Source of the DNA: Mycolicibacterium peregrinum
GTDB taxonomy: Bacteria; Actinomycetota; Actinomycetes; Mycobacteriales; Mycobacteriaceae
Length of the DNA stretch: 64,000 nt
Assembly: GCF_002102345.1 (NCBI RefSeq)
Contig: NZ_LQPP01000042.1
Span: 186,001-250,000, forward strand
Direction of reading: 5' to 3'
The notes below the pieces were generated by a model. It was not told the DNA's origin, did no database searches, and saw only the letters and a program-made list of their open reading frames with translations. Below, one piece after another: positions 25,049 through 34,036 of the stretch. Every line of letters begins with the position of its first letter. Within the stretch, counting starts at the first letter, position 1. Position numbers and translations under genes: made by a program.

Positions 25049-25183
25049 TTATGGGGTCGACGGGCGCGCCGTACTCTCAGCCGTATCGGCGATCCGGTTC
25101 TGCCGAATTACGTAGCCGCGCAACATCAACAGCATCGCAGCCGGTGCCGCCATCATCGACATCACCTCCAACATGTCCGACAT
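25049..25183 (-). CDS. Small protein (44 aa) coupled to the DUF6611-like gene
   Basis: Begins at the ATG overlapping the stop of the upstream gene (TGATG). MSDMLEVMSMMAAPAAMLLM is Met-rich and hydrophobic, enough for one membrane segment, followed by RGYVIRQNRIADTAES. Short, but the overlap and the absence of a competing gene make it plausible. No homologue recognised. Confidence 0.45.
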   Translation of the reverse strand: MSDMLEVMSMMAAPAAMLLMLRGYVIRQNRIADTAESTARPSTP

Positions 25184-25710
25184 CAGCTGGCCTGCTTGGT
25201 GTTTGCGCCGTGGTCGGCGGCCATCCGGTTGTAAACCTGCCACCAGATCAGCTCGTGATCGACCGCGGTGAGCTCACCGCGGTCGCGGCGTTCATCGGCT
25301 TGCAGGAGTGTCGCGGCGAGCACGACCAGCCGCTCCCGGGCATTCTGAGGTCCCGGATCGTCGTAGCCGGCCATCGTCGTCGCGCACAGTGTCCGCACCC
25401 GGTGGAAGGCGCTGCCGGAAAGGCCGAGTGTGATGGCGCCGGTGGCGCAGAAGACCGCGGTGGACACACCGAACGCAGGCCAGGGTGACATCTGCCCGCC
25501 CAGCCAGAGCTGGCACAGCAACCACACGAGGATTCCCCACAGCGGCCAGCCGCGGGCCAACCGGACCAACCGGCGCTCGGCGGTGCTCAGACCCGGCGGG
25601 TAGACCACCAGCCGGTAGTAGGTGATGCCGAAACGGCCCGGCCGGATCTGCACGCAGCCCCATACCCGGGAGCCGTCGAGCAGTGGGGCCAGTAGCCGAA
25701 TGCCGTCCAT
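25183..25710 (-). CDS. Membrane protein of unknown function (DUF6611-like)
   Basis: 175 aa. N-terminal soluble stretch (DGSRVWGCVQIRPGRFGITYYRL) then two hydrophobic segments (GWPLWGILVWLLCQLWLGG; FGVSTAVFCATGAITLGLSG) and a C-terminal cytosolic helix region with RERLVVLAATLLQADERRDRGELT. The layout resembles a mycobacterial family annotated DUF6611; function unknown. Translationally coupled to the 44-codon gene downstream. Confidence 0.6.
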   Translation of the reverse strand: MDGIRLLAPLLDGSRVWGCVQIRPGRFGITYYRLVVYPPGLSTAERRLVRLARGWPLWGILVWLLCQLWLGGQMSPWPAFGVSTAVFCATGAITLGLSGSAFHRVRTLCATTMAGYDDPGPQNARERLVVLAATLLQADERRDRGELTAVDHELIWWQVYNRMAADHGANTKQAS

Positions 25711-25794
25711 ACCTCGGGTGTACCCGCTGCGACCGTGCTCGGACTGAGCCCGAACGGTTTCTTTACGGATAGGCGGAGGATCCTTGCGCTCTGG

Positions 25795-25811
25795 GTATAG
25801 TTATCTATACT
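25795..25811 (+). promoter_or_regulatory. Operator overlapping a leaderless promoter
   Basis: GTATAG-TTAT-CTATAC (25795-25810) is a perfect 6-4-6 palindrome. It contains the consensus -10 TATACT (25806-25811), which is exactly 7 nt before the ATG of the iron-sulfur protein. A repressor here would block a leaderless transcript. No regulator gene is adjacent. Confidence 0.65.
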
Positions 25812-25818
25812 CAGCCTC

Positions 25819-26862
25819 ATGAAGCCGAAGCTCCCGCCCCGCCTGGCCGATCACCCGACTGTGCGCGCGGTGCGCGCCCGCGCCGACGCGCCGGTCCCTG
25901 AGGTGATCGACGCGGACTGGCTGCGGCAGCTGTGTCTGGACGCCGGCGCCGACGATGTTGCCTTCGCCGCAGTGGATGACCCCGCTCTGGCCTCCGAGCG
26001 CGAACACGTCGAGGCCGCGCTGCCGGGGGTACGCAGCTACATCTCGCTGGTCGTGAAGATGAACCGCGACAACGTCCGGTCGTCCACCCGCAGCGTGGCC
26101 AATCAGGAGTTCCACCGCAGCGGCGAGATCATCAACGAGGCCGCTCATCGGATCACCCGGGCGCTGGAAGACGCCGGTCATCGCGCGGTGAACCCGTCGG
26201 CCACTTTCCCGATGGAGATGGACAGATACCCGGGACGGATCTGGGTGGTGGCACACAAACCCGTGGCGGTCGCCTCGGGGTTGGGGGTGATGGGCATCCA
26301 CCGCAACGTGATCCACCCCAGGTTCGGCAACTTCATCCTGCTGGCCACCATTCTGGTGGGCTCGCCGATCAGCAGTTACGGTGAGCCGCTGGACTATTCG
26401 CCGTGCCTGGAATGCAAGCTGTGTGTGGCGGCCTGCCCGGTCGGCGCCATCGGGAAGGACGGCGAGTTCGACTTCGCCGCCTGCTCGGTGCACAACTACC
26501 GCGAGTTCATGGGTGGGTTCACCGACTGGGTGCAAACCGTCGCCGACAGTGCCGACGCAGCCGACTTCCGCTCCCGAGTCAGCGATTCGGAGAACGCCTC
26601 GATGTGGCAGAGCCTGTCCTTCAAGGCCAACTACAAGGCGGCCTACTGCCTGGCGGTGTGCCCGGCGGGGGAGGACGTGATCGAGCCCTACCTGGACGAC
26701 CGCAAGGAGTTCATGGACCGCGTACTCAAACCTCTGCAGGAGAAACGCGAAACGCTGTATGTGCTGCCGAACTCGGCGGCCAAGGCTCACGCCGAGAAAC
26801 GGTTTCCACACAAGACCGTGAAGGTGGTCGCCAGTGGAATCCGCGCGCTCGACGGCCGTTGA
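25819..26862 (+). CDS. 4Fe-4S ferredoxin-type reductase, QueG/reductive-dehalogenase-like
   Basis: 347 aa. Two cluster motifs: Cys196, 199, 202, 206 (CLECKLCVAACP) and a second set ending Cys277 and Cys281 (CLAVCP), with a further Cys near 221 (AACSVHN). The N-terminal ~190 residues (GADDVAFAAVDDPAL; PGVRSYISLVVKMNRDN; SGLGVMGIHRNVIHPRFGNFI) match the fold before the ferredoxin domain in epoxyqueuosine reductase and corrinoid-dependent dehalogenase relatives. It is distinct from QueG, so a cobalamin-linked or other reductase of unknown substrate is the best description. Leaderless start under a palindromic operator suggests induction by a specific signal. Confidence 0.75.
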   Translation: MKPKLPPRLADHPTVRAVRARADAPVPEVIDADWLRQLCLDAGADDVAFAAVDDPALASEREHVEAALPGVRSYISLVVKMNRDNVRSSTRSVANQEFHRSGEIINEAAHRITRALEDAGHRAVNPSATFPMEMDRYPGRIWVVAHKPVAVASGLGVMGIHRNVIHPRFGNFILLATILVGSPISSYGEPLDYSPCLECKLCVAACPVGAIGKDGEFDFAACSVHNYREFMGGFTDWVQTVADSADAADFRSRVSDSENASMWQSLSFKANYKAAYCLAVCPAGEDVIEPYLDDRKEFMDRVLKPLQEKRETLYVLPNSAAKAHAEKRFPHKTVKVVASGIRALDGR

Positions 26863-26920
26863 AATCCGCCTGAGCGCAACACCAGACGACGCCGGACCGC
26901 GGCGCTAATCTGTCACGACG

Positions 26921-28003
26921 ATGGCGAAGCAGGGTGAGTTCCGGCTCTGGGCGTTCGGCGACGCTCACGTGGGCACCGACAACCAGTTCGATCGAGAGAG
27001 CCTGGCCGACGCCATCCGGCAGTCGGAATACGGCGGTGCCGAGGGCGGTCCGCCGTTCGACTGGGACATCGCGGTAGACGTCGGAGACATGTCCGGCGCG
27101 CATCACAGCCTGCCAGATGACGCCGAGGGCCGAGAGGTCCGGCGGCAGCTGTCGGTGATGCGCAAGCACCGACGCGAGGACGTGTATTCGGTGTGCGGGA
27201 ATCACGATCGCAGTGGACTTTCCGAACCCGACGCCTGGTGGTGGCAGAAGTGGATCGATCCACTGGGTGCGCACACCGCACATTCCGGGGTCGATGCCGC
27301 GGCCCGGCCCTATCCGGTCAGCGGGACGTGGGAGCGGTACTCGTTCCGGGTGGGCAACCTGCTGTTCCTGATGCTCAGCGACCGTAACGAGCCGTCGCAG
27401 ACGGTCGGGCGGGGCACGCTCGGGGGTAACCCCGGCGGAGTGGTGTCCGCCGAGACGTTCAAGTGGTGGGCGAACATGGTTGAGCAGAACCGTGATTCGA
27501 TCATCGTCACGGTGCACCACTACGTCCTCAAGGACACCACGGTGGCGTCGGGGGAGTGGGAGGGGGTGCGCCGGGATACGGACGGGAGGCTCCATGAGCA
27601 TTACCACCGGCCGTTCCTGGAAGGCACTCCGCAGGGTGCGTCCTACCTGTACTGGGTCGGCGGCAAGCCGGATTCCGGGGCCTTCGAGCGGTATCTCACC
27701 GAGCATCCCGGTGCGGTGGCGCTGTGGCTGGCCGGGCATACTCACACCAACCCCGACGACTCGCATGGCGGCAAAACTCACATCGAGCAGGCTTGGGGCG
27801 GAACCTATTTCATGAATGTGGCGTCACTGAGCCGCCATCACATGCCGATCACGACCCTGCCGATCAGCCGGCTGCTGACATTTCGTCCGGGTAGCCGCGA
27901 GGTGAGGGTGCAGTGCTATCTGCACACCGACCAGCATGCGGCGCAGGGCTGGTATGCGCCGGCGGAGCGCACGCTCACCCTGGAAAGGCCGTTCACCTGG
28001 TAG
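26921..28003 (+). CDS. Metallophosphoesterase
   Basis: 360 aa calcineurin-like phosphoesterase. Metal motifs in order: GDAHVG (~13), VGDMSG (~54), GNHDRSG (~92), VHHYVL (~196) and GHTHTN (~271). A cytosolic protein without signal peptide. The aromatic-rich middle (AWWWQKWIDPLG; FKWWANMVEQN) is not typical of the nucleotide phosphodiesterases, so substrate is open. TAATCT (26906-26911) is 9 nt before the ATG. It follows the iron-sulfur gene by 58 bp. Confidence 0.82.
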   Translation: MAKQGEFRLWAFGDAHVGTDNQFDRESLADAIRQSEYGGAEGGPPFDWDIAVDVGDMSGAHHSLPDDAEGREVRRQLSVMRKHRREDVYSVCGNHDRSGLSEPDAWWWQKWIDPLGAHTAHSGVDAAARPYPVSGTWERYSFRVGNLLFLMLSDRNEPSQTVGRGTLGGNPGGVVSAETFKWWANMVEQNRDSIIVTVHHYVLKDTTVASGEWEGVRRDTDGRLHEHYHRPFLEGTPQGASYLYWVGGKPDSGAFERYLTEHPGAVALWLAGHTHTNPDDSHGGKTHIEQAWGGTYFMNVASLSRHHMPITTLPISRLLTFRPGSREVRVQCYLHTDQHAAQGWYAPAERTLTLERPFTW

Positions 28004-28007
28004 CGAA

Positions 28008-28583
28008 TCACCAAGCGTGAACGGTGTTCTGGGCGGGCTCCAGGCCCTGGGCGATCAACAGCTCGGTGGCATCGGCGGCCTGCTCGCAGATCGTCGGCAG
28101 CTCGGTGCGTTCGGCGGCAGTGAAGGCCTCCAACACGTACGCTGCCGGATCCTTGCGGCCCGGCGGTCGGCCCACTCCGATGCGGACCCGCTGAAAGTCC
28201 TTGCTGCCCAATGCTGATGCCACCGACCGCAGCCCGTTGTGGCCGCCTTCGCCGCCTCCGACCTTGAGCCGGATCCGACCGAAGTCGATGTCGAGCTCGT
28301 CGTGGATGACCACGATGCGGCCTGGCGGCACCGAGTAGAACTTGGCCAACGGCCCGACCTGACGGCCGGACTCGTTCATGTAGCACCGAGGTTTGGCCAG
28401 TACCACCGGGGCTCCTGCGAGCCGGCCGGTGATCACCTCGGCGCCGGACTTCTTGTGCACCTTGAAGGCCGAGCCGATGCGGGCGGCCAGTACGTCGGCC
28501 ACCATGAACCCGACATTGTGCCGGGTCTTGGCGTAGGCGGGCCCGGGATTACCCAGGCCCACCACCAGCAGCGGCTCGGCCAT
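28008..28583 (-). CDS. pth: Peptidyl-tRNA hydrolase
   Basis: 191 aa. Releases peptides from prematurely dropped peptidyl-tRNA. Catalytic His22 in TRHNVGF, Asn12 in GLGNPGP, CYMNESG with the substrate-binding Asn, and HDELDIDFG with the acidic partner; GGGEGGHNGLRS completes the family set. Lies 12 bp after rplY in the conserved rplY-pth pair (Rv1015c-Rv1014c). Convergent with the metallophosphoesterase at 5 bp distance. Confidence 0.96.
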   Translation of the reverse strand: MAEPLLVVGLGNPGPAYAKTRHNVGFMVADVLAARIGSAFKVHKKSGAEVITGRLAGAPVVLAKPRCYMNESGRQVGPLAKFYSVPPGRIVVIHDELDIDFGRIRLKVGGGEGGHNGLRSVASALGSKDFQRVRIGVGRPPGRKDPAAYVLEAFTAAERTELPTICEQAADATELLIAQGLEPAQNTVHAW

Positions 28584-28595
28584 CGAAAGAGGTAC

Positions 28596-29252
28596 TTACT
28601 CGGCGGCTTCGGCAGCCTCGGCGGCCGGCTCCTCGGCCGGAGCCTCGGCAGCAGCCTCGCCGGCGCCTTCGGACTCGAGGTCCTCGGCACTCGGGGCCTC
28701 GACGACGTTGACGACGAGCAGCTCGGGATCCGACACCAGCGAAACGCCGGCGGGCAGCTCGACCTGGCTGGCCAGGATCTGGGTGCCGGCCTCGACGCCC
28801 TCGATCGACACGGTCAGGTGCTCGGGGATCGACAGGGCCTCGGCCTCGATCTCGATGGTGTTGGCGTCCTGGGTCACCAGGGCGCCCGGGGCGGCGTCGC
28901 CCTCGACGGTGACGGTGACCTCGACGGTGACCTTCTCACCACGGCGCACCACGAGCAGGTCGGCGTGCTGGATGTTGCGGCGGATCGGGTGGATGTCCAG
29001 CGCCTTGGTCAGGGCCAGCTGCTCCTTGCCCTCGATGTCGAGGGTGAGCACGGCGTTGGTTCCCGCGTGGCGAAGCACGGCGGCGAACTCGCGGGCGTTG
29101 ATCTCCAGGTGCTGGGGGTCGGTGCCGTGGCCGTACAGGACGGTGGGCACGTTGCCGTCGCGGCGGGCCTGGCGCGAGGCACCCTTGCCGGTGCGGGTGC
29201 GCACGGTCGCGGTCAGCTTGTTCGGGACGTTCTTGGCGGCGGCCTTGGCCAT
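28596..29252 (-). CDS. rplY: 50S ribosomal protein L25 (Ctc form)
   Basis: 218 aa, the long TL5/Ctc type: an N-terminal 5S rRNA-binding domain (TATVRTRTGKGASRQARR; VPTVLYGHGTDPQHL) and a C-terminal domain (~95-185). The last ~35 residues are almost only Ala and Glu (AGEAAAEAPAEEPAAEAAEA), a flexible acidic tail common in mycobacterial L25. Precedes pth. GAGGAGCAAC upstream supplies the ribosome site. Confidence 0.95.
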   Translation of the reverse strand: MAKAAAKNVPNKLTATVRTRTGKGASRQARRDGNVPTVLYGHGTDPQHLEINAREFAAVLRHAGTNAVLTLDIEGKEQLALTKALDIHPIRRNIQHADLLVVRRGEKVTVEVTVTVEGDAAPGALVTQDANTIEIEAEALSIPEHLTVSIEGVEAGTQILASQVELPAGVSLVSDPELLVVNVVEAPSAEDLESEGAGEAAAEAPAEEPAAEAAEAAE

Positions 29253-29419
29253 GATGTTGCTCCTCTAATTGCGGTACTGCGGTCAGATCGTCAGCACGGC
29301 AAGGGTCGCAACACTTGAAGAAGTTCCCGCCGATAACGGTGGCCCAAAGGTCCACCCTCGCCGTGACGCCAGGTCAGGGTAGCAAAGACGGGGCCGTCAC
29401 CAAAAATCGGAGCTGGGCC

Positions 29420-30292
29420 CTACAGCGGGTATGCCGTGTCGGTGAGCTGCTCGGAAAGCTCCCACAGCCCCTTCTGGGTGTCCACCCGCCGGGCCAGCGG
29501 GCTGCGTCCCACGGGTTGGCTGGGGCCGAACTGGCCGAACCGTGGCCCGATGAAGCTGTCGCCGGGAACATCCTGGGACACCGCATAGAGCGTCTGGCGG
29601 GCACCGAACGACGGCTCGCTGGCGAATACCCGGTTGGCGACGGCCATCATGCGGGCACCGAACTTGTTGCCGCTCTGGCCCTGCAGGTTGGTGGCCGAAT
29701 AGCCGGGATGGGCGGCCACTGCGCGCACCTGGGAGCCCGACGCGGTCAGACGTCGCTGCAACTCGGAGGTGAACATCAGGTTGGCCAGCTTGGACTGCCC
29801 GTAGGCCAGCCAGGCCGAATACGGCCGGGACTTCCAGTTGAGGTCGCGCAGATTGACCTGCCCGAACAGGTGCATCAGCGACGACACCGTGACCACCCGG
29901 TCGCTGATCTTGGGCAGCAGCAGATTGGTCAGCGCGAAATGCCCGAGGTGATTGGTGCCGATCTGGCTCTCGAAGCCGTCGACGGTCCGGCTCAGTGGGA
30001 CCGCCATGATGCCGGCATTGTTGACCAGCACGTCGACGCTCTCGACGGTGTCGGCGAACTCGCGGACCGAGGCCAGGTTCTGCAGGTCGAGCTTGCGCAC
30101 CTCCACCTGTCCGCCGGTCATCGTCTCGGCGGCCGCGGTGCCCTTTTCCAGGTTGCGGACCGCAACGGTCACCTTGGCGCCGACGCGGGCGAGCTCACGG
30201 GCGGTGACGAGCCCCAGCCCGCTGTTGGCACCGGTGACGATCACCCTGCGGCCGGAGAACGAGGGCAGGTCGGCGCTGGTCCATCCACTCAT
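29420..30292 (-). CDS. Short-chain dehydrogenase/reductase
   Basis: 290 aa classical SDR close to the retinol dehydrogenase/WW-domain oxidoreductase group. Cofactor motif VIVTGANSGLG, NNAGIM, catalytic Ser in VTVSSLMH, and Tyr/Lys in YGQSKLAN. Substrate unknown. Adjacent to lpqT on the same strand but with its own stop/start spacing of 26 bp, so possibly co-transcribed with the lpqT-arsC-prs set. ATG at 30292 preferred over a GTG three codons upstream. Confidence 0.88.
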   Translation of the reverse strand: MSGWTSADLPSFSGRRVIVTGANSGLGLVTARELARVGAKVTVAVRNLEKGTAAAETMTGGQVEVRKLDLQNLASVREFADTVESVDVLVNNAGIMAVPLSRTVDGFESQIGTNHLGHFALTNLLLPKISDRVVTVSSLMHLFGQVNLRDLNWKSRPYSAWLAYGQSKLANLMFTSELQRRLTASGSQVRAVAAHPGYSATNLQGQSGNKFGARMMAVANRVFASEPSFGARQTLYAVSQDVPGDSFIGPRFGQFGPSQPVGRSPLARRVDTQKGLWELSEQLTDTAYPL

Positions 30293-30317
30293 GCTGACCA
30301 CCCTACGGGCGGCGCGA

Positions 30318-30962
30318 TCACTTCTTCGCGACGTTGAAGCCCGCGATGATCGATTCGATGTCCGGGCCCTGTGCCGCAGCTTCGTCGGCGTAGGTGGTGA
30401 CGGTCAGCTGGATGAGGTACCGCTGCGGGGGCTGCAGCCCGTCGTTGGCGATGATGACGCGGTTGTAGCTCTGCATCCGCTTGCCGTTGAGGTCGTAGCT
30501 GCCCTCGATCATCGCCGACGGGAAGCCCTTCCAGTCCGCGTTGGATGCGTTGAGCTGCTTGAAGTTCTCCGACAGCTGGGCATCGGCGTAGCCATGGTCT
30601 TTGAGGGCCTTGGGCACGTCGAAGTCACCGTGCAGGGTAAAGGCCAGCATCATCGCGGTGGGGTAGGTGTTCCCCTTGGCGATCATCCGGGTGCCCGGTG
30701 CCAGGTTCGGATTGTTGTAGGGATGCCATCCCGGAGGGCTCGGCATGGTCACCGTCAGATGCGGGATCTTCTCGGGGGCGATGGGCTCGCCGACGACGCC
30801 GGAGTCCTCCAGGTACTGCCACAGCGGAACCGGCTGGTTGTCGGCAGGGGCAGCCGGCGTAGTCGAACTCGTCGTCCAGATCGACTTGTAGTCGGGCGTT
30901 TCCGCGCCACAGCCGGTGACCAGGACCGCCAGTGCGCCGGCCGTCGCGAGCAACCGCTTCAC
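30318..30962 (-). CDS. lpqT: Lipoprotein LpqT
   Basis: 214 aa. Lipobox LAVLVTG before Cys18. Single LpqN/LpqT domain with PVPLWQYLEDSGVVGEP, PSPPGWHP and the conserved end SIIAGFNVAKK. Position between prs/arsC and pth equals Rv1016c. Start overlaps the arsC stop by 4 bases (ATGA). Exact role unknown; overproduced LpqT has been reported to dampen innate signalling in tuberculosis models. Confidence 0.9.
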   Translation of the reverse strand: MKRLLATAGALAVLVTGCGAETPDYKSIWTTSSTTPAAPADNQPVPLWQYLEDSGVVGEPIAPEKIPHLTVTMPSPPGWHPYNNPNLAPGTRMIAKGNTYPTAMMLAFTLHGDFDVPKALKDHGYADAQLSENFKQLNASNADWKGFPSAMIEGSYDLNGKRMQSYNRVIIANDGLQPPQRYLIQLTVTTYADEAAAQGPDIESIIAGFNVAKK

Positions 30963-31300
30963 AGAATCTCGCGCACCGAATCGATCGGGCGGGCCAGCCG
31001 GGTGCCGTTGTCGGTGACGACGAACGGGCGCTCGATCAGGATCGGGTTCGCGGCCATCGCATCGAGCAGTTCGTCGTCGGATGCATCGGCCAAACCCAGT
31101 TCGGTGTACAGAGATTCACGCTTGCGCACCGCAGTGCGGACGTCGATGCCCGCAGCCTTGATCAGCGCGGCGATCTCATCGCGCGCCGGCGGCGTTTTCA
31201 GGTACTGGACCACCTCGGGCTCGATCCCGTTCTCTCGCAACAGGTCCAGTGTCTTGCGAGAGGTGGAGCACTTGGGGTTGTGGTAGATCCGTGCCGGCAC
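30959..31300 (-). CDS. arsC: Glutaredoxin-type arsenate reductase (ArsC/Spx family)
   Basis: 113 aa thioredoxin-fold protein. Nucleophile Cys11 in HNPKCSTSRKTL, and the C-terminal arsenate-binding region NPILIERPFVVTD with the conserved Arg-Pro. Reduces arsenate using a low-molecular-weight thiol in known members; many family proteins have unrelated roles. It sits one base after prs and overlaps lpqT, without other ars genes, so arsenic resistance is not certain. Confidence 0.88.
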   Translation of the reverse strand: MPARIYHNPKCSTSRKTLDLLRENGIEPEVVQYLKTPPARDEIAALIKAAGIDVRTAVRKRESLYTELGLADASDDELLDAMAANPILIERPFVVTDNGTRLARPIDSVREIL

Positions 31301-31301
31301 G

Positions 31302-32282
31302 CTAGGCCGACCCGTCGAACAGTCCGGTCACCGAACCGTTCTCGAACACCGCGCGGATCGTCGATGCCAGCAGCGGCGCGATGGACAGCACGGTCAGCTG
31401 CGGGAACTTCTTGTCGTCGGTGATCGGCAGTGTGTTGGTGACGATCACCTCGCGGGCGCCGCAATCGGCCAGGCGCTGGGCGGCCGGATCGGACAGCACG
31501 CCGTGGGTGGCCGCGATCACCACGTCCTTGGCTCCGTCCTCACGCAGCAGCTTGACCGCGCCGGCGATGGTGCCACCGGTGTCGATCATGTCGTCGGTCA
31601 GGATGCAGGTCTTGCCCTCGACCTCGCCGACGACGCGGTTGGCCTTGACCTGGTTGGGTACCAGCGGGTCGCGGGTCTTGTGGATGAAGGCCAGCGGGAC
31701 GCCACCGAGCGCGTCGGCCCATTTCTCGGCCACGCGGACGCGGCCGGAGTCGGGCGACACCACGACCACGTCGGAATCGGCGTACTTCTCGCCGATGTAG
31801 CCGCACAGCAGAGACTGTGCGCGCATGTGGTCGACGGGGCCGTCGAAAAAGCCCTGGATCTGGTCGGTGTGCAGGTCGACCGAGACGATGCGGTCGGCGC
31901 CTGCGGTCTTGAGCAGGTCGGCGACCAGGCGGGCCGAGATGGGCTCGCGGCCGCGGTGCTTCTTGTCCTGTCGCGCGTAGGGGTAGAACGGCAGGATCGC
32001 GGTGATCCGCTTGGCGCTACCCCGCTTGAGCGCGTCGATCATGATGAGCTGTTCCATGAGCCACTGGTTGAGCGGCGCGGGATGGCTCTGCAGGACGAAG
32101 GCGTCGCAGCCACGTACGGACTCGTCGAACCGGACGAAGATCTCGCCGTTGGCAAAGTCCCGGGCGGTCTGCGCGGTCACCTCGATGTCGAGTTCCTTGG
32201 CGACCTGCTCCGCCAGTTCGGGGTGCGCACGCCCCGAGAACAGCATCAGGTTTTTTCGATTGTCGGTCCAGTCCGTGGCCAC
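31302..32282 (-). CDS. prs: Ribose-phosphate pyrophosphokinase
   Basis: 326 aa class I PRPP synthetase making PRPP from ribose-5-phosphate and ATP, for nucleotides, His/Trp and decaprenyl-phosphoryl-arabinose. N-terminal LMLFSGRAHPELAEQV, the flexible-loop motif YARQDKKHRGREPISA, Mg-binding VDLHTDQIQGFF, VVSPDSGRVRVAEKWAD and the PRPP loop ILTDDMIDTGGTI. Rv1017c equivalent. Separated from glmU by a strong hairpin. Confidence 0.96.
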   Translation of the reverse strand: MATDWTDNRKNLMLFSGRAHPELAEQVAKELDIEVTAQTARDFANGEIFVRFDESVRGCDAFVLQSHPAPLNQWLMEQLIMIDALKRGSAKRITAILPFYPYARQDKKHRGREPISARLVADLLKTAGADRIVSVDLHTDQIQGFFDGPVDHMRAQSLLCGYIGEKYADSDVVVVSPDSGRVRVAEKWADALGGVPLAFIHKTRDPLVPNQVKANRVVGEVEGKTCILTDDMIDTGGTIAGAVKLLREDGAKDVVIAATHGVLSDPAAQRLADCGAREVIVTNTLPITDDKKFPQLTVLSIAPLLASTIRAVFENGSVTGLFDGSA

Positions 32283-32415
32283 TATGGCTGCCTTCGCGGT
32301 TGGGGATCGATACGGAGCAATCGTACGTAGCGTTTCTGGTAGTTCGTAGCCGGGTTACCAGATTGCCAACACGAAACTTCTCGGCGGCGCCGACCGAGCG
32401 GGCCCGATAACCACT

Positions 32416-32460
32416 TACGCCGAGGATTGCTGCTCAATAGTGACTGCAATCCTCGGCGTA
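32416..32460 (-). terminator. Hairpin between glmU and prs
   Basis: TACGCCGAGGATTGC (32416-32430) pairs exactly with 32446-32460 around a 15-nt loop, 17 bp after the glmU stop. It separates the glmU transcript from prs. Confidence 0.6.
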
Positions 32461-32476
32461 GATGTGCTGGTCGCGG

Positions 32477-33949
32477 TCAGTCGTCGGCGGGCTGGGCTTT
32501 GCGCGCGGCTTCGGCCTGATTCGCGGCGGCCGCGGCTTCGGCAGCGGCCGAGCCGGGGCGCTTGCGCTCGACCCAGCCTTCGATGGTGCGCTGGGCGTTG
32601 TCGGACACCGCCAAGGCGCCGGGGGGGACGTCGTCGCGGAGCACGGTGCCGGCACCGGTGTAGGCGCCGTCGCCGACGGAGACCGGGGCGATGAACATCG
32701 TGTCGGAGCCGGTGCGCACATGGGAGCCGATGGTGGTCCGGTGCTTGTTCTCGCCGTCGTAGTTGACGAAGACGCTGGAGGCCCCGATGTTGCTGTGGTC
32801 GCCGATGTCGGCATCGCCGACGTAGGTCAGGTGCGGCACCTTGGTGCCCGTGCCGATGGTCGAGTTCTTCGTCTCGACGAAGGCGCCGAGCTTCGATTCG
32901 GCTCCCAGGGTCGTGCCCGGGCGCAGATAGGCGAACGGGCCGACGGTCGCGCCCGCGCCGATCACGGCGAGCTGGGCGTGCGTGCGCACCACCGATGCGC
33001 CGTCGCCCACCTCGACGTCGGTCAGGGTGGAGTCCGGGCCGATCTCGCAGCCGGCGCCGATCTCGGTCGTCCCCAGCAGCTGGGTGCCGGGGCGGACGAC
33101 GGTGTCGCGGCCGATGCTCACGTCGACGTCGATCCAGGTGGTGGCGGGGTCGACGATCGTCACTCCGGCGCGCTGATGGCCTGCCACGATGCGGCGGTTG
33201 AGTTCGGCGCCCAGATCGGAGAGCTGCACCCGGTCGTTGACGCCGGCGACGAGCGCGCTGTCGTCGACGTGCATGGCCCGCACGGTCCGGCCGTCCTGGC
33301 GCACGATCGCGATGACGTCGGTGAGGTACAGCTCCTGTTGGGCGTTGTTCGAGCTCAACCGGCTCAGCGCCGAGCGCAGGTCGGCGATGTCGAAGGCGTA
33401 CACCCCGGCGTTGATTTCCCGGATGGCCCGTTGCGACTCGGTGGCGTCGGCCTGCTCGACGATGCCGATGACCTCGTTGTCCTGGGTGCGCAGGATGCGA
33501 CCATAGCCGGTGGGGTCGGGCACGGTGGTGGTGACCACGGTGGCGGCGGCCGTCGCGGCGCTGTGGGTTTCGATGAGCCCGGCCAGGGTGTCGGCGTCGA
33601 GCAGTGGGACGTCACCGGAGGTCACCACGACGGTGCCGGCGAATTCGTCGGGCAGTGAGCTGAGGCCGCAGGCCACGGCGTGGCCGGTGCCCAGCTGCTG
33701 GTCCTGGATGGCGACGTCGATGGTGCGGCCCAGCTTGTCGGCCAGTTCGCCGACGGCAGGGGCGATGCGCTCCCGGTCGTGGCCGAGAACGACCACCAGA
33801 TGCTGGGCGGCGGCGTTGGCCACGGTGTGGACTGCGTGGCTCAGCATGCTGCGGCCGGCCAAGGTGTGCAGCACCTTGGGGGTGTCCGAGCGCATTCGGG
33901 TCCCGGCACCTGCTGCCAGTACGACGACTGCGGCCTCGGTGGTCGACAC
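32477..33949 (-). CDS. glmU: Bifunctional GlcNAc-1-P uridyltransferase/GlcN-1-P acetyltransferase
   Basis: 490 aa. N-terminal uridyltransferase (VVVLAAGAGTRMRSDTPK, GTGHAVACGL) and C-terminal left-handed beta-helix acetyltransferase of hexapeptide repeats (from ~265), ending with the mycobacterial extension KRPGSAAAEAAAAANQAEAA. Makes UDP-GlcNAc for peptidoglycan and mycothiol. Rv1018c equivalent, essential. GTG start. The tRNA-Gln gene is 88 bp upstream on the same strand. Confidence 0.96.
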   Translation of the reverse strand: MSTTEAAVVVLAAGAGTRMRSDTPKVLHTLAGRSMLSHAVHTVANAAAQHLVVVLGHDRERIAPAVGELADKLGRTIDVAIQDQQLGTGHAVACGLSSLPDEFAGTVVVTSGDVPLLDADTLAGLIETHSAATAAATVVTTTVPDPTGYGRILRTQDNEVIGIVEQADATESQRAIREINAGVYAFDIADLRSALSRLSSNNAQQELYLTDVIAIVRQDGRTVRAMHVDDSALVAGVNDRVQLSDLGAELNRRIVAGHQRAGVTIVDPATTWIDVDVSIGRDTVVRPGTQLLGTTEIGAGCEIGPDSTLTDVEVGDGASVVRTHAQLAVIGAGATVGPFAYLRPGTTLGAESKLGAFVETKNSTIGTGTKVPHLTYVGDADIGDHSNIGASSVFVNYDGENKHRTTIGSHVRTGSDTMFIAPVSVGDGAYTGAGTVLRDDVPPGALAVSDNAQRTIEGWVERKRPGSAAAEAAAAANQAEAARKAQPADD

Positions 33950-34036
33950 GGCGTCCCCTTTCTCGCCGAGCGACAGTGTCTGTACACCGACACGCCGTCA
34001 ACACCGGCATTTTGCGGTCGTTCGCGGGATCGTGAG

